Assembly: GCA_947495425.1 (NCBI GenBank)
Contig: CANLYR010000009.1
Location: 1-64,000, forward strand
Source: an uncultured Aquimarina sp.
GTDB taxonomy: Bacteria > Bacteroidota > Bacteroidia > Flavobacteriales > Flavobacteriaceae
Length of the DNA stretch: 64,000 bases
Reading direction: 5' to 3'
In this document: positions 9,842 to 18,814 of the stretch, piece after piece
Layout: each line of letters starts with the position of its first letter
Numbering within the stretch: the stretch's first letter is position 1
Notes under the pieces: model-generated
The model's database searches: none
What the model saw: the letters and a program-made list of their open reading frames with translations, nothing else
What the model was told of the DNA's origin: nothing
Translations under genes and position numbers: made by a program

Positions 9842-11200
9842 TTATTGTGCTCTGTTTATACTAAATACTGGTAATCCTTGATAAAAATCAAGAGTGCTTT
9901 CATTTATTTTTGATCGCAATCTAACTTGTAAGTTTTCATTTTTTGCAGTAGCCAGTAGATTTTTTGATTGATTCAATTCTATAGTATTTATTAATCCTTT
10001 TTCATATCTTTTTTGAGCAATCTCAAAAGCTAATTCCTGTGCTTTCATTGTTTGTGAACTTTGCTGATATTCTGTTTTAAGCGCCGCTCCTTCTTGAACA
10101 AGTTGCTGTATCAACTGATACATTTCTTGTTTTTGTATATCATAATTATTATTTGCTCTCATTACGGCTATTTTTTGTTGCTTTACACGAGAGCGCTCAG
10201 ACCATCCGTTGGTGATGGGGATATTTATTGAAACTCCAAAAAACTGTGCTGCATTATCTTTAATCTGCGTATTGAATGGAATACGTTCTCCGGTATCATT
10301 ATTGATCCCATTATCAACATATCTCGATCGATATCCTGCAAATAAAGCTAAAGACGGATATAAATTTCCTCGTGTAGCGGCCAAATGTTTTTTGGCTGCT
10401 TTTGCTCTTAACTCCTGTGCTTTTATAATAGGAATGAACCCTTTGGCTTTATCAAAAATAGAATCTTTATTTGTCTCAGAAACGGCTTCGTTCTCATCAA
10501 CTTCTACGGGAGAAGAAAGTATAGAAATGCTTGTTACATTTTCTAAATTCATTTCTTGTATTAACGCCAATTTTGCTGCGATTACATTGTTTGTACTTTG
10601 AGTAACCAACAATTGATCTGTTAGTAAGACTGATTCTGCTTCATATATATCGGCTTTTGCCATTAAACCAATTTCAACCTGCCTTTTGACAAGATCATAG
10701 TTTTTTTTCGAAATTTCTTCTTGTTCCATAGAGATTGCTAACAACCCTTCCATAAATTGAATATCATAAAAAGCCGACATCACTCTAAATGCCAATAAAT
10801 ACTTTTGCTGTAACGCTTCTTCGTTTGCCGCTTTATACAAGAATTTTGTAGCCTTGATTGTATTTACTTTTTGAAACCCTCTAAACAAATCAATTTCTGC
10901 GTTCAAACCATAATTATTCGAAACAAATTCTGTATTCTCAAATATATTGGTATTTGGGTTCTCAGATCGCCCAAAGTTTTTTGTGTAGTCTGAAAATGCA
11001 TTAATATTAGGCAGCAAACTTCTTAAGGATTGTTTGTATGTTTCTTTATTGGCAACTTGATTGTACTTAAAATCTTTTAACTGAAGGTTATGTTCTACGG
11101 CATATGCTACACAATCATCTAATGACCATACTTCTTGCGAATTACCGGTAATCGCTACAAGAACTAATAGAAAAGACAATATTTTGATTTTATAATTCAT
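9842..11200 (-). CDS. TolC-family outer membrane efflux protein
   Basis: First gene of the export operon. I place the start at 11200 (MNYKIKILSFLLVLVAITG), which gives a clean signal peptide; an in-frame upstream start at 11218 would add six residues. The mature part has the two tandem helical repeats of the family: WSLDDCVAYAVEHN near the N-terminus, the conserved YG..AEIDLF strand, and the second repeat from about residue 255 with IKAQELRAKAAKKHL and the C-terminal RYEKGLINTIELNQSKN. About 452 residues is normal. It should form the outer membrane channel for the HlyD/ABC system encoded after it. Confidence 0.9.
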   Translation of the reverse strand: MNYKIKILSFLLVLVAITGNSQEVWSLDDCVAYAVEHNLQLKDFKYNQVANKETYKQSLRSLLPNINAFSDYTKNFGRSENPNTNIFENTEFVSNNYGLNAEIDLFRGFQKVNTIKATKFLYKAANEEALQQKYLLAFRVMSAFYDIQFMEGLLAISMEQEEISKKNYDLVKRQVEIGLMAKADIYEAESVLLTDQLLVTQSTNNVIAAKLALIQEMNLENVTSISILSSPVEVDENEAVSETNKDSIFDKAKGFIPIIKAQELRAKAAKKHLAATRGNLYPSLALFAGYRSRYVDNGINNDTGERIPFNTQIKDNAAQFFGVSINIPITNGWSERSRVKQQKIAVMRANNNYDIQKQEMYQLIQQLVQEGAALKTEYQQSSQTMKAQELAFEIAQKRYEKGLINTIELNQSKNLLATAKNENLQVRLRSKINESTLDFYQGLPVFSINRAQ

Positions 11201-11241
11201 TGAATAAATACTTAACATATATTTTTTGATGCCAGTTCTTT

Positions 11242-11258
11242 ATTCTAATGCTGTGCCA
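11242..11258 (-). promoter_or_regulatory. Possible sigma-54 promoter for the export operon
   Basis: On the minus strand bases 11258-11243 read TGGCAC, five bases, TAGAA. The -24 element TGGCAC is perfect, while the -12 element is weak (TAGA instead of TTGC). The predicted start would lie about 30 bases before the TolC start. The adjacent divergent gene encodes a sigma-54 activator, which makes this site plausible but not proven. Confidence 0.3.
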
Positions 11259-11422
11259 AAAAACCAACCATTTGAAAATCAATTGCTTGTACTTAATTTC
11301 TTAACTACTACATATTCAAATTGTAAAATAATTGTACAAATAGTGTCTAATAATTTGACACTTCTAAAAAACTACACATTCAAATTTGTAATTTTATTGA
11401 ATGAATTAAAAACAAGAATCTG

Positions 11423-12787
11423 ATGCAGGATGGAAAAATCTTAATCATTGATGATAATAAAAGTCTTCTGAGTGCTCTTGAGATCTTATTGCAATTTGAA
11501 TTTAAAGAAGTCACTACAATTTCAAATCCCAATCAAATTTCATCATTTAAAGACTTAAGCGCTTTAGACATTGTATTATTAGATATGAACTTTTCTGCTG
11601 GTGTAAATACAGGAAATGAAGGGTTGTTCTGGCTTAGAGAGATAAAGAAAAAAGCGCCTCATATTTCTGTAATCATGATGACTGCATATGGCGCCGTTGA
11701 TCTGACCGTTAAAGCATTAAAAGAAGGAGCCACAGACTTTATATTAAAACCGTGGAATAATGAAAAATTATTAGCCACTATCAAATCTGCATATTTACTT
11801 GGTAAGTCCCAAAAAGAAGTACAAGAGCTAAGGCAAAAAGAAACACATCTTAAACAAGTAATTAATCAGGACGGTAATTTTATTATCGGAAACTCAAAAG
11901 CACTCACCTCGGTACTCAATCTAGTGACCAAAGTTGCCAAAACAGATGTTAATGTATTAATTACAGGTGAAAATGGAACCGGGAAAGAATTAATAGCACG
12001 TGAGCTACATCGATTATCGTCGAGAAAAAATGAGGTTTTTATTGGTGTTGATATGGGTTCTATTTCAGAAACCTTGTTCGAAAGCGAACTTTTTGGACAC
12101 ACCAAAGGTGCGTTTACCGATGCCAAAGAAGACCGTGCAGGTAAATTTGAAGCAGCCAACAAAGGCACTTTATTTCTGGATGAAATAGGAAATCTTTCTC
12201 TCCAGACCCAAGCCAAATTATTATCTGCAATTCAAAACAGAACGATAGTACGAGTAGGATCTAATAAAACAATACCTGTGGATATTCGATTAGTTTGCGC
12301 AACAAATTGTAATCTTAATCAAATGGTAACAGATGGTGTTTTTAGAGAAGATTTATTATACAGAATTAATACGATTCATGTAGAAGTGCCTGCGCTGCGC
12401 GAAAGGGATAAAGATATCTTAATACTTGCTGATTTTTACCTAAAAAAGTTCTCCTCAAAATACAACAAACCATCGCTTAGAATAAACAATGCTGCAGAAC
12501 AAAAGCTAATGAATTATCCATGGCCCGGTAATGTTCGTGAATTACAACATACCATAGAAAGAGCTGTTATCTTATGCGAAGGTAACGTGCTAAAACCTAC
12601 AGATTTCTTGTTGAATTCCTCTTCAGGAATATCTTTGGATAATGGCCCAGAAACATTAGATGAGATGGAGTACCTGATGATCACCCGCTCCCTTGATCAA
12701 CATAACGGAAACTATAGTGCAGCAGCCAATCAATTAGGCATATCAAGGCAAACACTCTACAACAAAATGAAGAAATTTGATTACTAA
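11423..12787 (+). CDS. Sigma-54 dependent NtrC-family response regulator
   Basis: A 454-residue regulator with three domains. The receiver (about 1-120) has the acidic pair D10-D11, phosphoacceptor D54, T87 and K109. The AAA+ domain has Walker A GENGTGKE at 182-189, Walker B GTLFLDEIG and arginine-rich sensor segments. A C-terminal Fis-type helix-turn-helix follows (NYSAAANQLGISRQTLYNKM). The sigma-54 contact loop reads GAFTDA rather than the usual GAFTGA. It forms an operon with the histidine kinase that follows and is divergent from the TolC-HlyD-ABC genes, which are its likely targets. A small inverted repeat GTGTC-N9-GACAC lies about 75 bases upstream of its start. Confidence 0.93.
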   Translation: MQDGKILIIDDNKSLLSALEILLQFEFKEVTTISNPNQISSFKDLSALDIVLLDMNFSAGVNTGNEGLFWLREIKKKAPHISVIMMTAYGAVDLTVKALKEGATDFILKPWNNEKLLATIKSAYLLGKSQKEVQELRQKETHLKQVINQDGNFIIGNSKALTSVLNLVTKVAKTDVNVLITGENGTGKELIARELHRLSSRKNEVFIGVDMGSISETLFESELFGHTKGAFTDAKEDRAGKFEAANKGTLFLDEIGNLSLQTQAKLLSAIQNRTIVRVGSNKTIPVDIRLVCATNCNLNQMVTDGVFREDLLYRINTIHVEVPALRERDKDILILADFYLKKFSSKYNKPSLRINNAAEQKLMNYPWPGNVRELQHTIERAVILCEGNVLKPTDFLLNSSSGISLDNGPETLDEMEYLMITRSLDQHNGNYSAAANQLGISRQTLYNKMKKFDY

Positions 12788-12791
12788 CTCC

Positions 12792-14144
12792 ATGATAAGC
12801 AAGAAATTTTATATCCAGTTGATTCTAAGAGTAATTATACTCACGATAATCGCTATGCTTATGGCTTTTACTTTTTTTGAGGGGTCGTATTTTTTTTCCG
12901 CTCTTTTTCTGTTAGTATTAGCCATACAAACAGGTTTAATCATCAAATATCTTAATTATAACAACAGAAAAATAGCATTCTTTTTCAATGCTATTAAAAA
13001 TGAAGATTTTACCCTTAGATTCTCAGAAAAAGAAAATGTTTCATCTTTTAATGAGTTAAATCAAAGCCTTAATACCCTTAATGCTACCATTCAAAAAATA
13101 CACTTAAAAAATCAATCTCAGGAACATTACTACAGAGAAATATTAAAACAAGCAGAGATTGGCATTTTAACCTTTAACAACAAAGGCCATATTATTTTTG
13201 CAAATCCCAGAATCGAAAAATTACTCAACTATACTCCTTTAAACCACATAAAACAACTAGCACAAGTAGATAAAAAATTATATAAGTTGTTTACTAATAT
13301 CAAACCTTTTGAACGAAAACTTTATCAACTTTCTAATGAGCGTGAAACTATAGAACTTGCCATCAAATCCAATGAAATCGTATTAAATAAAGAAGTTTTG
13401 AATCTAATAACGATACAGGATATTCATAACGAACTGGACAAAAAAGAGACCGATTCGTGGATCAAATTGATTCGGGTTTTGACTCATGAAATCATGAATT
13501 CTGTAACGCCCATCACTTCTATATCAGAATCTATTTTAAATTACTACAAAAATGAAGATGGAATATTAACAGCTGGGCAAATTGATGAAGATAAAATAAA
13601 TAATACTGCAAAAGGTCTGGAGGTGATCAAAAATCAGGGAAATGATTTAATGAGTTTTGTACAATCGTATCGAAGCTTTCTAAATGTACCCATGCCCGAT
13701 AAAGAACTTATATCAGTCAACGCATTATTGGAGAAAATTAAACTACTTATAAGTCAGGAAATTGGATTTGATGTTATTGTATTAGAGTTGATTACACCCA
13801 AAGAAAATCTTGAAATCTATGCCGATGAAAAACTTATAACTCAAGTCTTATTCAATGTATCAAAAAATGCCATTCAGGCACTAAAAGATAAAAAAGAGGC
13901 TCATTTACAGCTTATTTCTGGCGTTTCAGAAAAAGGAAAAAAATACATTACAGTAAAAGATAATGGTCCGGGAATTCAACCAGAAATCATGAATCAAATA
14001 TTTGTTCCTTTCTATACCACCAAAAACGATGGTACTGGTATAGGATTAAGTCTATCTAAACAAATCATGCACCTTCATGGAGGAAGTTTAACTGTACATT
14101 CTATTCCTAATAAAGAAACATTATTTACCTTAACTTTTGAATAA
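12792..14144 (+). CDS. Sensor histidine kinase, partner of the sigma-54 regulator
   Basis: A membrane kinase of about 450 residues. I choose the ATG at 12792, four bases after the stop of the regulator gene; a TTG at 12777 in frame would overlap the regulator. Two helices near the N-terminus (about 10-50) anchor it. A PAS-like segment follows (GILTFNNKGHIIFANP). The phosphoacceptor box is LTHEIMNSVTPI, and the ATPase domain has NVSKNAIQAL (N box), DNGPGI (G1) and GTGIGLSLSKQI (G2). It has no large periplasmic domain, so it likely senses a membrane or cytoplasmic signal. It should phosphorylate D54 of the regulator before it. Confidence 0.92.
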   Translation: MISKKFYIQLILRVIILTIIAMLMAFTFFEGSYFFSALFLLVLAIQTGLIIKYLNYNNRKIAFFFNAIKNEDFTLRFSEKENVSSFNELNQSLNTLNATIQKIHLKNQSQEHYYREILKQAEIGILTFNNKGHIIFANPRIEKLLNYTPLNHIKQLAQVDKKLYKLFTNIKPFERKLYQLSNERETIELAIKSNEIVLNKEVLNLITIQDIHNELDKKETDSWIKLIRVLTHEIMNSVTPITSISESILNYYKNEDGILTAGQIDEDKINNTAKGLEVIKNQGNDLMSFVQSYRSFLNVPMPDKELISVNALLEKIKLLISQEIGFDVIVLELITPKENLEIYADEKLITQVLFNVSKNAIQALKDKKEAHLQLISGVSEKGKKYITVKDNGPGIQPEIMNQIFVPFYTTKNDGTGIGLSLSKQIMHLHGGSLTVHSIPNKETLFTLTFE

Positions 14145-14172
14145 CGCGAGTCCTTCTAATAGATGTATAATA

Positions 14173-15618
14173 TTAAGAAGCCTCTTTTAGTATGTTGAGT
14201 ACTCTACGCCATAGCAGGTCAGAAAAAATTTCAGAATCCTCCATCCCCTCCATGATTGGAGCTAAATTAGCATGAGTAAGCTTGGCGCTAACGCTATTAA
14301 TCTCTAAATCTGCCTTCTCACCAAGAAATGCCATTGACCAGTCTCCAAAAGTACGACTTGGTTTAATCCCCTGCCAAATTAACTCTACATCATAATGACG
14401 TTTATCTGCTAAAAGTTTTTCATAAAGTCCTAAAATATGAGATTTAGAACCCTCGATTATTTGAAAAAACATATTAGAATAATACACAAGAGCGCCAGTT
14501 ATTGAATTATTTAGATTATTAACTACGGCTTCTGCAACAATATTCTCTAAATCTGAAATGGACATCACATTTGAAGCCTTTGATTTGTAACTAAGTTCGA
14601 AAATCATTCCTGCTCGGTTAATATGAGTTTTAAAATCAGATGGTAAAATACCAAAATGCTCTGAAAATATTTTTGAAAAATAACTCCGACTTGAAAAGCC
14701 TATTTTATAACAAACTTCAGATACTGTTAATTCTGTATCTTGTAACAACTGTCTTGCCCGCTCAACACGAAGACGCTGGATCAAATTTCCAACAGTTTCA
14801 CCATAGAGATAATTACAGGCTTTTTGTAATTTTTTTGGATTTAACCCCGATATTTGAGCAAGTTGATCGATGTTTATTCTGGCACTTATATGCTCACGAA
14901 TATAGTCTCCAAGATCAATAATTTTCCTTAAATCGTCTTTAGAAATTTTAGTGGTTTTTGATATGTCTTTGTACTGTTCATGGTTTAATAATTGTGAGGC
15001 TAGCGTATTTAGAATAGCGCCCTCTGTAATCAACATGCCAATAACATCAATCCTTTTATTTTCGATAAGAACTTCAGCAAACTGAGAAGTTTCTGGATTA
15101 ATTTCACCAAAAAACTTACTTTTCTGTTCTAATTCAAAATTATCAGCAAGATTTTTCAAAGCACTATCAAGACGTTTGGCTTTTCGATTTTCTACTTTCT
15201 CGAATTTATTAGCACTCAAAAAAAGAATACTTATTTGTAAGTCAACATCACTAGGAAGAAAAATCTCATGACCATTAAGATTGTTACCCGATAGTATAAC
15301 ATTTTGATTTTTTGAAATTTTTTCTAAAGCAGATTCGTTTTTAAACTTATGATAGTAGTATCCTTTTACACAGTAAATAAAATAAGTAGGATGATCTCCT
15401 TTTTCCTTTTTGCTAAATTTCAATTCCTTGGTTAGCTTTACATTGTATACTTTAGCGACCAACCCGGGAAATACCTGGTATGTAGAAATATAGCCCTTAC
15501 CGTGCTCATTATCAAAAGTAAACTTTGCAGAGTTATGACTTTCTCTAAAATCGGCGTGAAAATAATTCGCCATCTGGCGTAATTGTTCAATCTCATCATT
15601 TGTTTCAATATGCAACAT
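14173..15618 (-). CDS. AraC-family regulator fused to a C-terminal BLUF photoreceptor domain
   Basis: A 481-residue soluble protein in three parts. Residues 1-200 form a sensor-like region of the kind seen in other flavobacterial AraC proteins. Residues about 235-333 are an AraC double helix-turn-helix (INIDQLAQISGLNPKKLQKA and VSEVCYKIGFSSRSYFSKIF). Residues 338-433 are a BLUF domain, which binds FAD and senses blue light. The key residues are Tyr344, Asn368, Gln386, Trp427 and Met429. Their spacings match AppA Tyr21, Asn45, Gln63, Trp104 and Met106 exactly. Motifs NSITGALVYY, FFQIIEG and DKRHYDVELI are typical. The BLUF part starts at a methionine (338), so an internal start is possible. 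Fusion of BLUF with AraC is uncommon; targets are unknown, and the heme genes begin 1.4 kb upstream of its start. Confidence 0.93.
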   Translation of the reverse strand: MLHIETNDEIEQLRQMANYFHADFRESHNSAKFTFDNEHGKGYISTYQVFPGLVAKVYNVKLTKELKFSKKEKGDHPTYFIYCVKGYYYHKFKNESALEKISKNQNVILSGNNLNGHEIFLPSDVDLQISILFLSANKFEKVENRKAKRLDSALKNLADNFELEQKSKFFGEINPETSQFAEVLIENKRIDVIGMLITEGAILNTLASQLLNHEQYKDISKTTKISKDDLRKIIDLGDYIREHISARINIDQLAQISGLNPKKLQKACNYLYGETVGNLIQRLRVERARQLLQDTELTVSEVCYKIGFSSRSYFSKIFSEHFGILPSDFKTHINRAGMIFELSYKSKASNVMSISDLENIVAEAVVNNLNNSITGALVYYSNMFFQIIEGSKSHILGLYEKLLADKRHYDVELIWQGIKPSRTFGDWSMAFLGEKADLEINSVSAKLTHANLAPIMEGMEDSEIFSDLLWRRVLNILKEAS

Positions 15619-15640
15619 TAACCCCTATATTAGTTCATTG

Positions 15641-15716
15641 CAAAAATAAAGAAAGGTAATAACATTATTCACACGTACATTAACAAAATCGGTTTAAACA
15701 ACTGGCAATTAGCTGG
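15641..15716 (-). promoter_or_regulatory. Promoter region of the AraC-BLUF gene
   Basis: On the minus strand a perfect Bacteroidota -7 box TATTTTTG lies at 15648-15641, giving a leader of about 18 bases. No clear -33 TTG is seen. Upstream, two direct CTGG repeats (plus-strand positions 15702-15705 and 15713-15716) lie 11 bases apart, one helical turn, which would suit an AraC-type protein acting on its own promoter. The repeat assignment is speculative. Confidence 0.4.
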
Positions 15717-15773
15717 TTATTCTGTTTAAATCCTACTCTTAAAATTTACAATATAAATCTTATAGTTACGGTC

Positions 15774-16172
15774 TTACTCGAGCTTTAGCGTTTTCAACAG
15801 GGCTTCAAAATAATAATCTTCCTGATCAGGAACAATAATAACCTTGTAGGCCGTATTTTTTATAATATAATGCGAGTTAGTTTCCGGATCTAATGCCGTA
15901 GAATGTAGGTTGACAATTTTTTGTATAAAATTATTAATTAAGAGCACCTCATCATAAGTAACTTCTCGCCTTACCGTTGGATTTTTACTTTTATACACCA
16001 AATAATCATTTCTAAAACTCAACGATTCTATACTGCCATCTTTTTTATTGAATTCAAACGTAAAATCTTTGGATTTAAATATAGTATTAATGTTTTCTAT
16101 AGTTGGATCCACCTCGCGAGCGCAGCTTGTGATCCCACCGATCAAAATCAAATAAATCACAACCTTTTTCAT
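15774..16172 (-). CDS. Small lipoprotein, unknown function
   Basis: A protein of about 132 residues starting at MKKVVIYLILIGGITSC, where ITSC is a lipobox with the acylated cysteine. I prefer the ATG at 16172; an in-frame start at 16184 adds MTIN. The mature protein is mixed polar with a conserved-looking stretch VYKSKNPTVRREVTYDEVLL and no family that I recognise. It lies between the AraC-BLUF gene and another lipoprotein gene, all on the minus strand. Confidence 0.65.
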   Translation of the reverse strand: MKKVVIYLILIGGITSCAREVDPTIENINTIFKSKDFTFEFNKKDGSIESLSFRNDYLVYKSKNPTVRREVTYDEVLLINNFIQKIVNLHSTALDPETNSHYIIKNTAYKVIIVPDQEDYYFEALLKTLKLE

Positions 16173-16220
16173 ATTTATAGTCAAAAATTGTAGTAAAGAT
16201 ATATAATTCGTTATAAATTA

Positions 16221-16266
16221 AAATGCCGCACCTTCGACATTGTAGCTGTCTAAGATACGGCATTTT
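16221..16266 (-). terminator. Hairpin terminator after the 200-residue lipoprotein
   Basis: The arms taaaatgccg and cggcatttta (outer bases at 16220 and 16267) enclose a loop of about 28 bases. On the minus strand the right-hand end is followed by TTTTAATTTATA, so it can end the transcript of the lipoprotein gene at 16300-16902. Confidence 0.55.
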
Positions 16267-16299
16267 ATAAGGTCTAACTAAGACTAAAAAATTTGTTTG

Positions 16300-16902
16300 T
16301 TATTTTGAGGCGAAACGCTTTACTGAACTTTCAAAATCAATATCTTTTGTGTTACTAATCAAAAGACCAATACCTCCTTTTTTGGAAGCTACTATATATT
16401 CTGTTTGAAATTTTCTTTCTTTCTTATACGCTTTCAGATATTTTAGCTTAACAACTTTTGATGTAGAGGTAAAGAAATATCGACCATGGATTCTCTTATA
16501 TCGTACATCCTGAGTATTTGCTTCATCCTTTTTTTGATCACTAAGTGTTTGAACAACTCGTGCTGCTCTATGCTCGTCTAACTGAAAAAAATCACATACG
16601 TAAACAAAAACATAATTTTCAACATTCTTAGCATCAACAAATAATTCGAAATCAACTTTTTTGTCTTCAATTTTTTTCAACTCATGTAATGCAATTTTTT
16701 TGAATCTGGGTTTGTCATTCAAAGAATCTAATCTGCTCTTGAATTCATCTGGGCTCATTTTTTCATAATCGCTAGTAAGAACAATAGTGTTGTTCTTAAA
16801 CTCGATTTTGTTTTTTGAAAACCTAGCGAATCCAGATTTTTTTGTTGAAGAGTTACAGCCTACAAGTAGCATAATTATAGACAATAGTAGTAATTTTTTC
16901 AT
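16300..16902 (-). CDS. Lipoprotein, unknown function
   Basis: A 200-residue protein with the signal MKKLLLLSIIMLLVGC and lipobox LVGC. The mature part is rich in lysine and contains YEKMSPDEFKSRLDSL and a segment with FELFVDAKNVENYVFVYVCDF. I recognise no domain. It has its own downstream hairpin (16221-16266). It lies just after hemF in the same direction, separated by 80 bases that include a 7-base inverted repeat AGGTATA-N6-TATACCT at 16926-16945. Confidence 0.65.
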   Translation of the reverse strand: MKKLLLLSIIMLLVGCNSSTKKSGFARFSKNKIEFKNNTIVLTSDYEKMSPDEFKSRLDSLNDKPRFKKIALHELKKIEDKKVDFELFVDAKNVENYVFVYVCDFFQLDEHRAARVVQTLSDQKKDEANTQDVRYKRIHGRYFFTSTSKVVKLKYLKAYKKERKFQTEYIVASKKGGIGLLISNTKDIDFESSVKRFASK

Positions 16903-16982
16903 AAGGGCGTGTGTTAAATTATTCGAGGTATAATTTTATATACCTAATTAATTGAGGCGCAATATAATAAAAAAAAATCAAA

Positions 16983-17885
16983 TTATTGCCATTTAACTGG
17001 TTTTTTAAGCACTTTAACTAGTTTTTCTTCTTCACTTCCCGTTTTTGGATGATGATCATATTGCCATTGAACCCTTGGTGGCAGGCTCATTAAGATGCTT
17101 TCTATTCTGCCGTTTGTTCTTAATCCAAAGAGTGTTCCTTTATCGTGAACTAAGTTAAATTCTACATAACGCCCACGACGAATTTCTTGCCACTCTCTCT
17201 GTTCAGTAGTATATGGCAGCTCTTTTCTTTGTTCTACAATAGGCACATAAGCGTCGAGAAAGCTATTTCCTACTTCTGTAACAAAATCATACCAATTTTC
17301 TATAGACATTTCGTCATTTGCCCTGCAGTAGTCAAAAAATAAACCGCCGATTCCACGACCTTCACCTCGATGGGCATTATAAAAGTATTCATCACACTTT
17401 TTTTTATAGGTGTTGTAAAAATCAGGATGATGTAGATCACAAGACGTTTTACAAACGTGGTGAAAATGCCGTGCGTCTTCTTCAAACAAATAATATGGTG
17501 TCAAATCCTGGCCGCCGCCAAACCAATGATCAACTACAACTCCCTCGTTGTCATACATTTCAAAATAACGCCAATTGGCATGTACTGTAGGCACCATTGG
17601 ATTTTTAGGATGTAACACTAATGACAAACCGCAGGCAAAAAAATCAACATCACCTACACCAAAATAACTTTGCATTGCTTTGGGTAAAGCACCGTGCACT
17701 CCAGAAATATTCACTCCTCCTTTTTCGAATACGTTTCCATTTTCTATCACACGTGTTCTTCCGCCGCCACCTTCGGGGCGTTCCCATAAATCTTCACGAA
17801 AATTAACTTCACCATCAATAGCTTCTAATGTAGAAGTAATCGTATTCTGAAGGTTTTCTATATAGGTATAAAATTTTTCTTTCAT
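16983..17885 (-). CDS. hemF: Oxygen-dependent coproporphyrinogen III oxidase
   Basis: A 300-residue enzyme that converts coproporphyrinogen III to protoporphyrinogen IX using O2, late in heme synthesis. Family signatures are clear: GGGGRTRVIENGNVFEKGGV near residue 40, VHANWRYFEMYD, WWFGGGxDLTPYY-like segment (VDHWFGGGQDLTPYYLFEED), and the C-terminal GRYVEFNLVHDKGTLFGL followed by RIESILMSLPP. It is the last heme gene of the minus-strand cluster running from hemA. Presence of the aerobic enzyme fits an O2-respiring organism. Confidence 0.97.
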   Translation of the reverse strand: MKEKFYTYIENLQNTITSTLEAIDGEVNFREDLWERPEGGGGRTRVIENGNVFEKGGVNISGVHGALPKAMQSYFGVGDVDFFACGLSLVLHPKNPMVPTVHANWRYFEMYDNEGVVVDHWFGGGQDLTPYYLFEEDARHFHHVCKTSCDLHHPDFYNTYKKKCDEYFYNAHRGEGRGIGGLFFDYCRANDEMSIENWYDFVTEVGNSFLDAYVPIVEQRKELPYTTEQREWQEIRRGRYVEFNLVHDKGTLFGLRTNGRIESILMSLPPRVQWQYDHHPKTGSEEEKLVKVLKKPVKWQ

Positions 17886-17924
17886 TACTATGTTGAATTA
17901 TATTGTCCTCATTGCCATGCATAT

Positions 17925-18713
17925 TTATTTTTTAATCTCTTTAGGTGTTTCTGAAGAACTATTGGTATCAATCAATCCTTTTTCATTCAAAATCTTCACC
18001 GTTTCTGTAGAAGCAGCAACTACAGATATTGGTAACGTAATGATGAAACCAAGTATGGGTATAAAAAGCATCAGCACAAACACCATCCCATTACCAATTG
18101 CTGTTCCTCGGTGTTTTCTTACAAATTGAACACTCTCTTTGTAATTAAAGTATCGTTCCATCGTATAATCCATATTACCAAAACCTACATAATATGCCTG
18201 AATCAAAAAGATGAATATAGTCGCTACAATACCGATGACTGGTATAAAACTTAGTAGTAGTAACGGAATCATAAACAATAATTCCTTACCTAGATTTCTC
18301 ATATTGATACGTACCCCTCTTGATAATTGCTTGGCAAAAGAAGTTTTGCGATGCACATAATTTGCTTTTCCTAAAAGGTGAGCTTCTATTTTTTCTGAAA
18401 CCGGACTCATAAATGGCGCAGACAATGCCATTACAATATGCTTATACAGTATTAACCCTACAACTAGAATTAATACTCCACCTATAAAATTACTAATCGT
18501 TGCAAACGTTTCTGCTCCCCATTCCCACACCCAAGCTCGTGCAATAAACTGACCGATTGCACTCGAAAAGAAATAGACTAGCGTAACAAATGTAAGTCCC
18601 GTAACAACACTAATTAAAACCGGTATTGCAAAATATTTCCATAATCCCAATGTAGAGATCAGCTTGAATGTCCCAAAGTAAGCTTTTACTGCGTTGATAA
18701 TATTTTTGAACAT
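17925..18713 (-). CDS. CysZ/EI24-domain integral membrane protein
   Basis: A 262-residue protein with about four to five membrane helices (about residues 25-50, 70-95, 140-170 and 205-230). It contains the family pattern LSAPFMSPVSEKIEAHLLG after the second helix. EI24/CysZ proteins include sulfate transporters and others of unknown role. In this cluster it lies between hemF and a DUF6973-like gene, an arrangement seen in related flavobacterial heme clusters as far as I recall. Its link to heme is unproven. Confidence 0.8.
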   Translation of the reverse strand: MFKNIINAVKAYFGTFKLISTLGLWKYFAIPVLISVVTGLTFVTLVYFFSSAIGQFIARAWVWEWGAETFATISNFIGGVLILVVGLILYKHIVMALSAPFMSPVSEKIEAHLLGKANYVHRKTSFAKQLSRGVRINMRNLGKELLFMIPLLLLSFIPVIGIVATIFIFLIQAYYVGFGNMDYTMERYFNYKESVQFVRKHRGTAIGNGMVFVLMLFIPILGFIITLPISVVAASTETVKILNEKGLIDTNSSSETPKEIKK

Positions 18714-18814
18714 AAGTAATTATTTTAATCCACCGCAGGTGAACAGTTTGGTTTATTTATAATGAGTAGCTGTGTGCAGCGTTTTGTTTCAATTTTTCTA
18801 CTATTTCATTCTTC

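Noticed and set aside
12777..12791. TTG start of the histidine kinase
   Set aside because: It overlaps the regulator gene, and an ATG lies four bases after the regulator stop.
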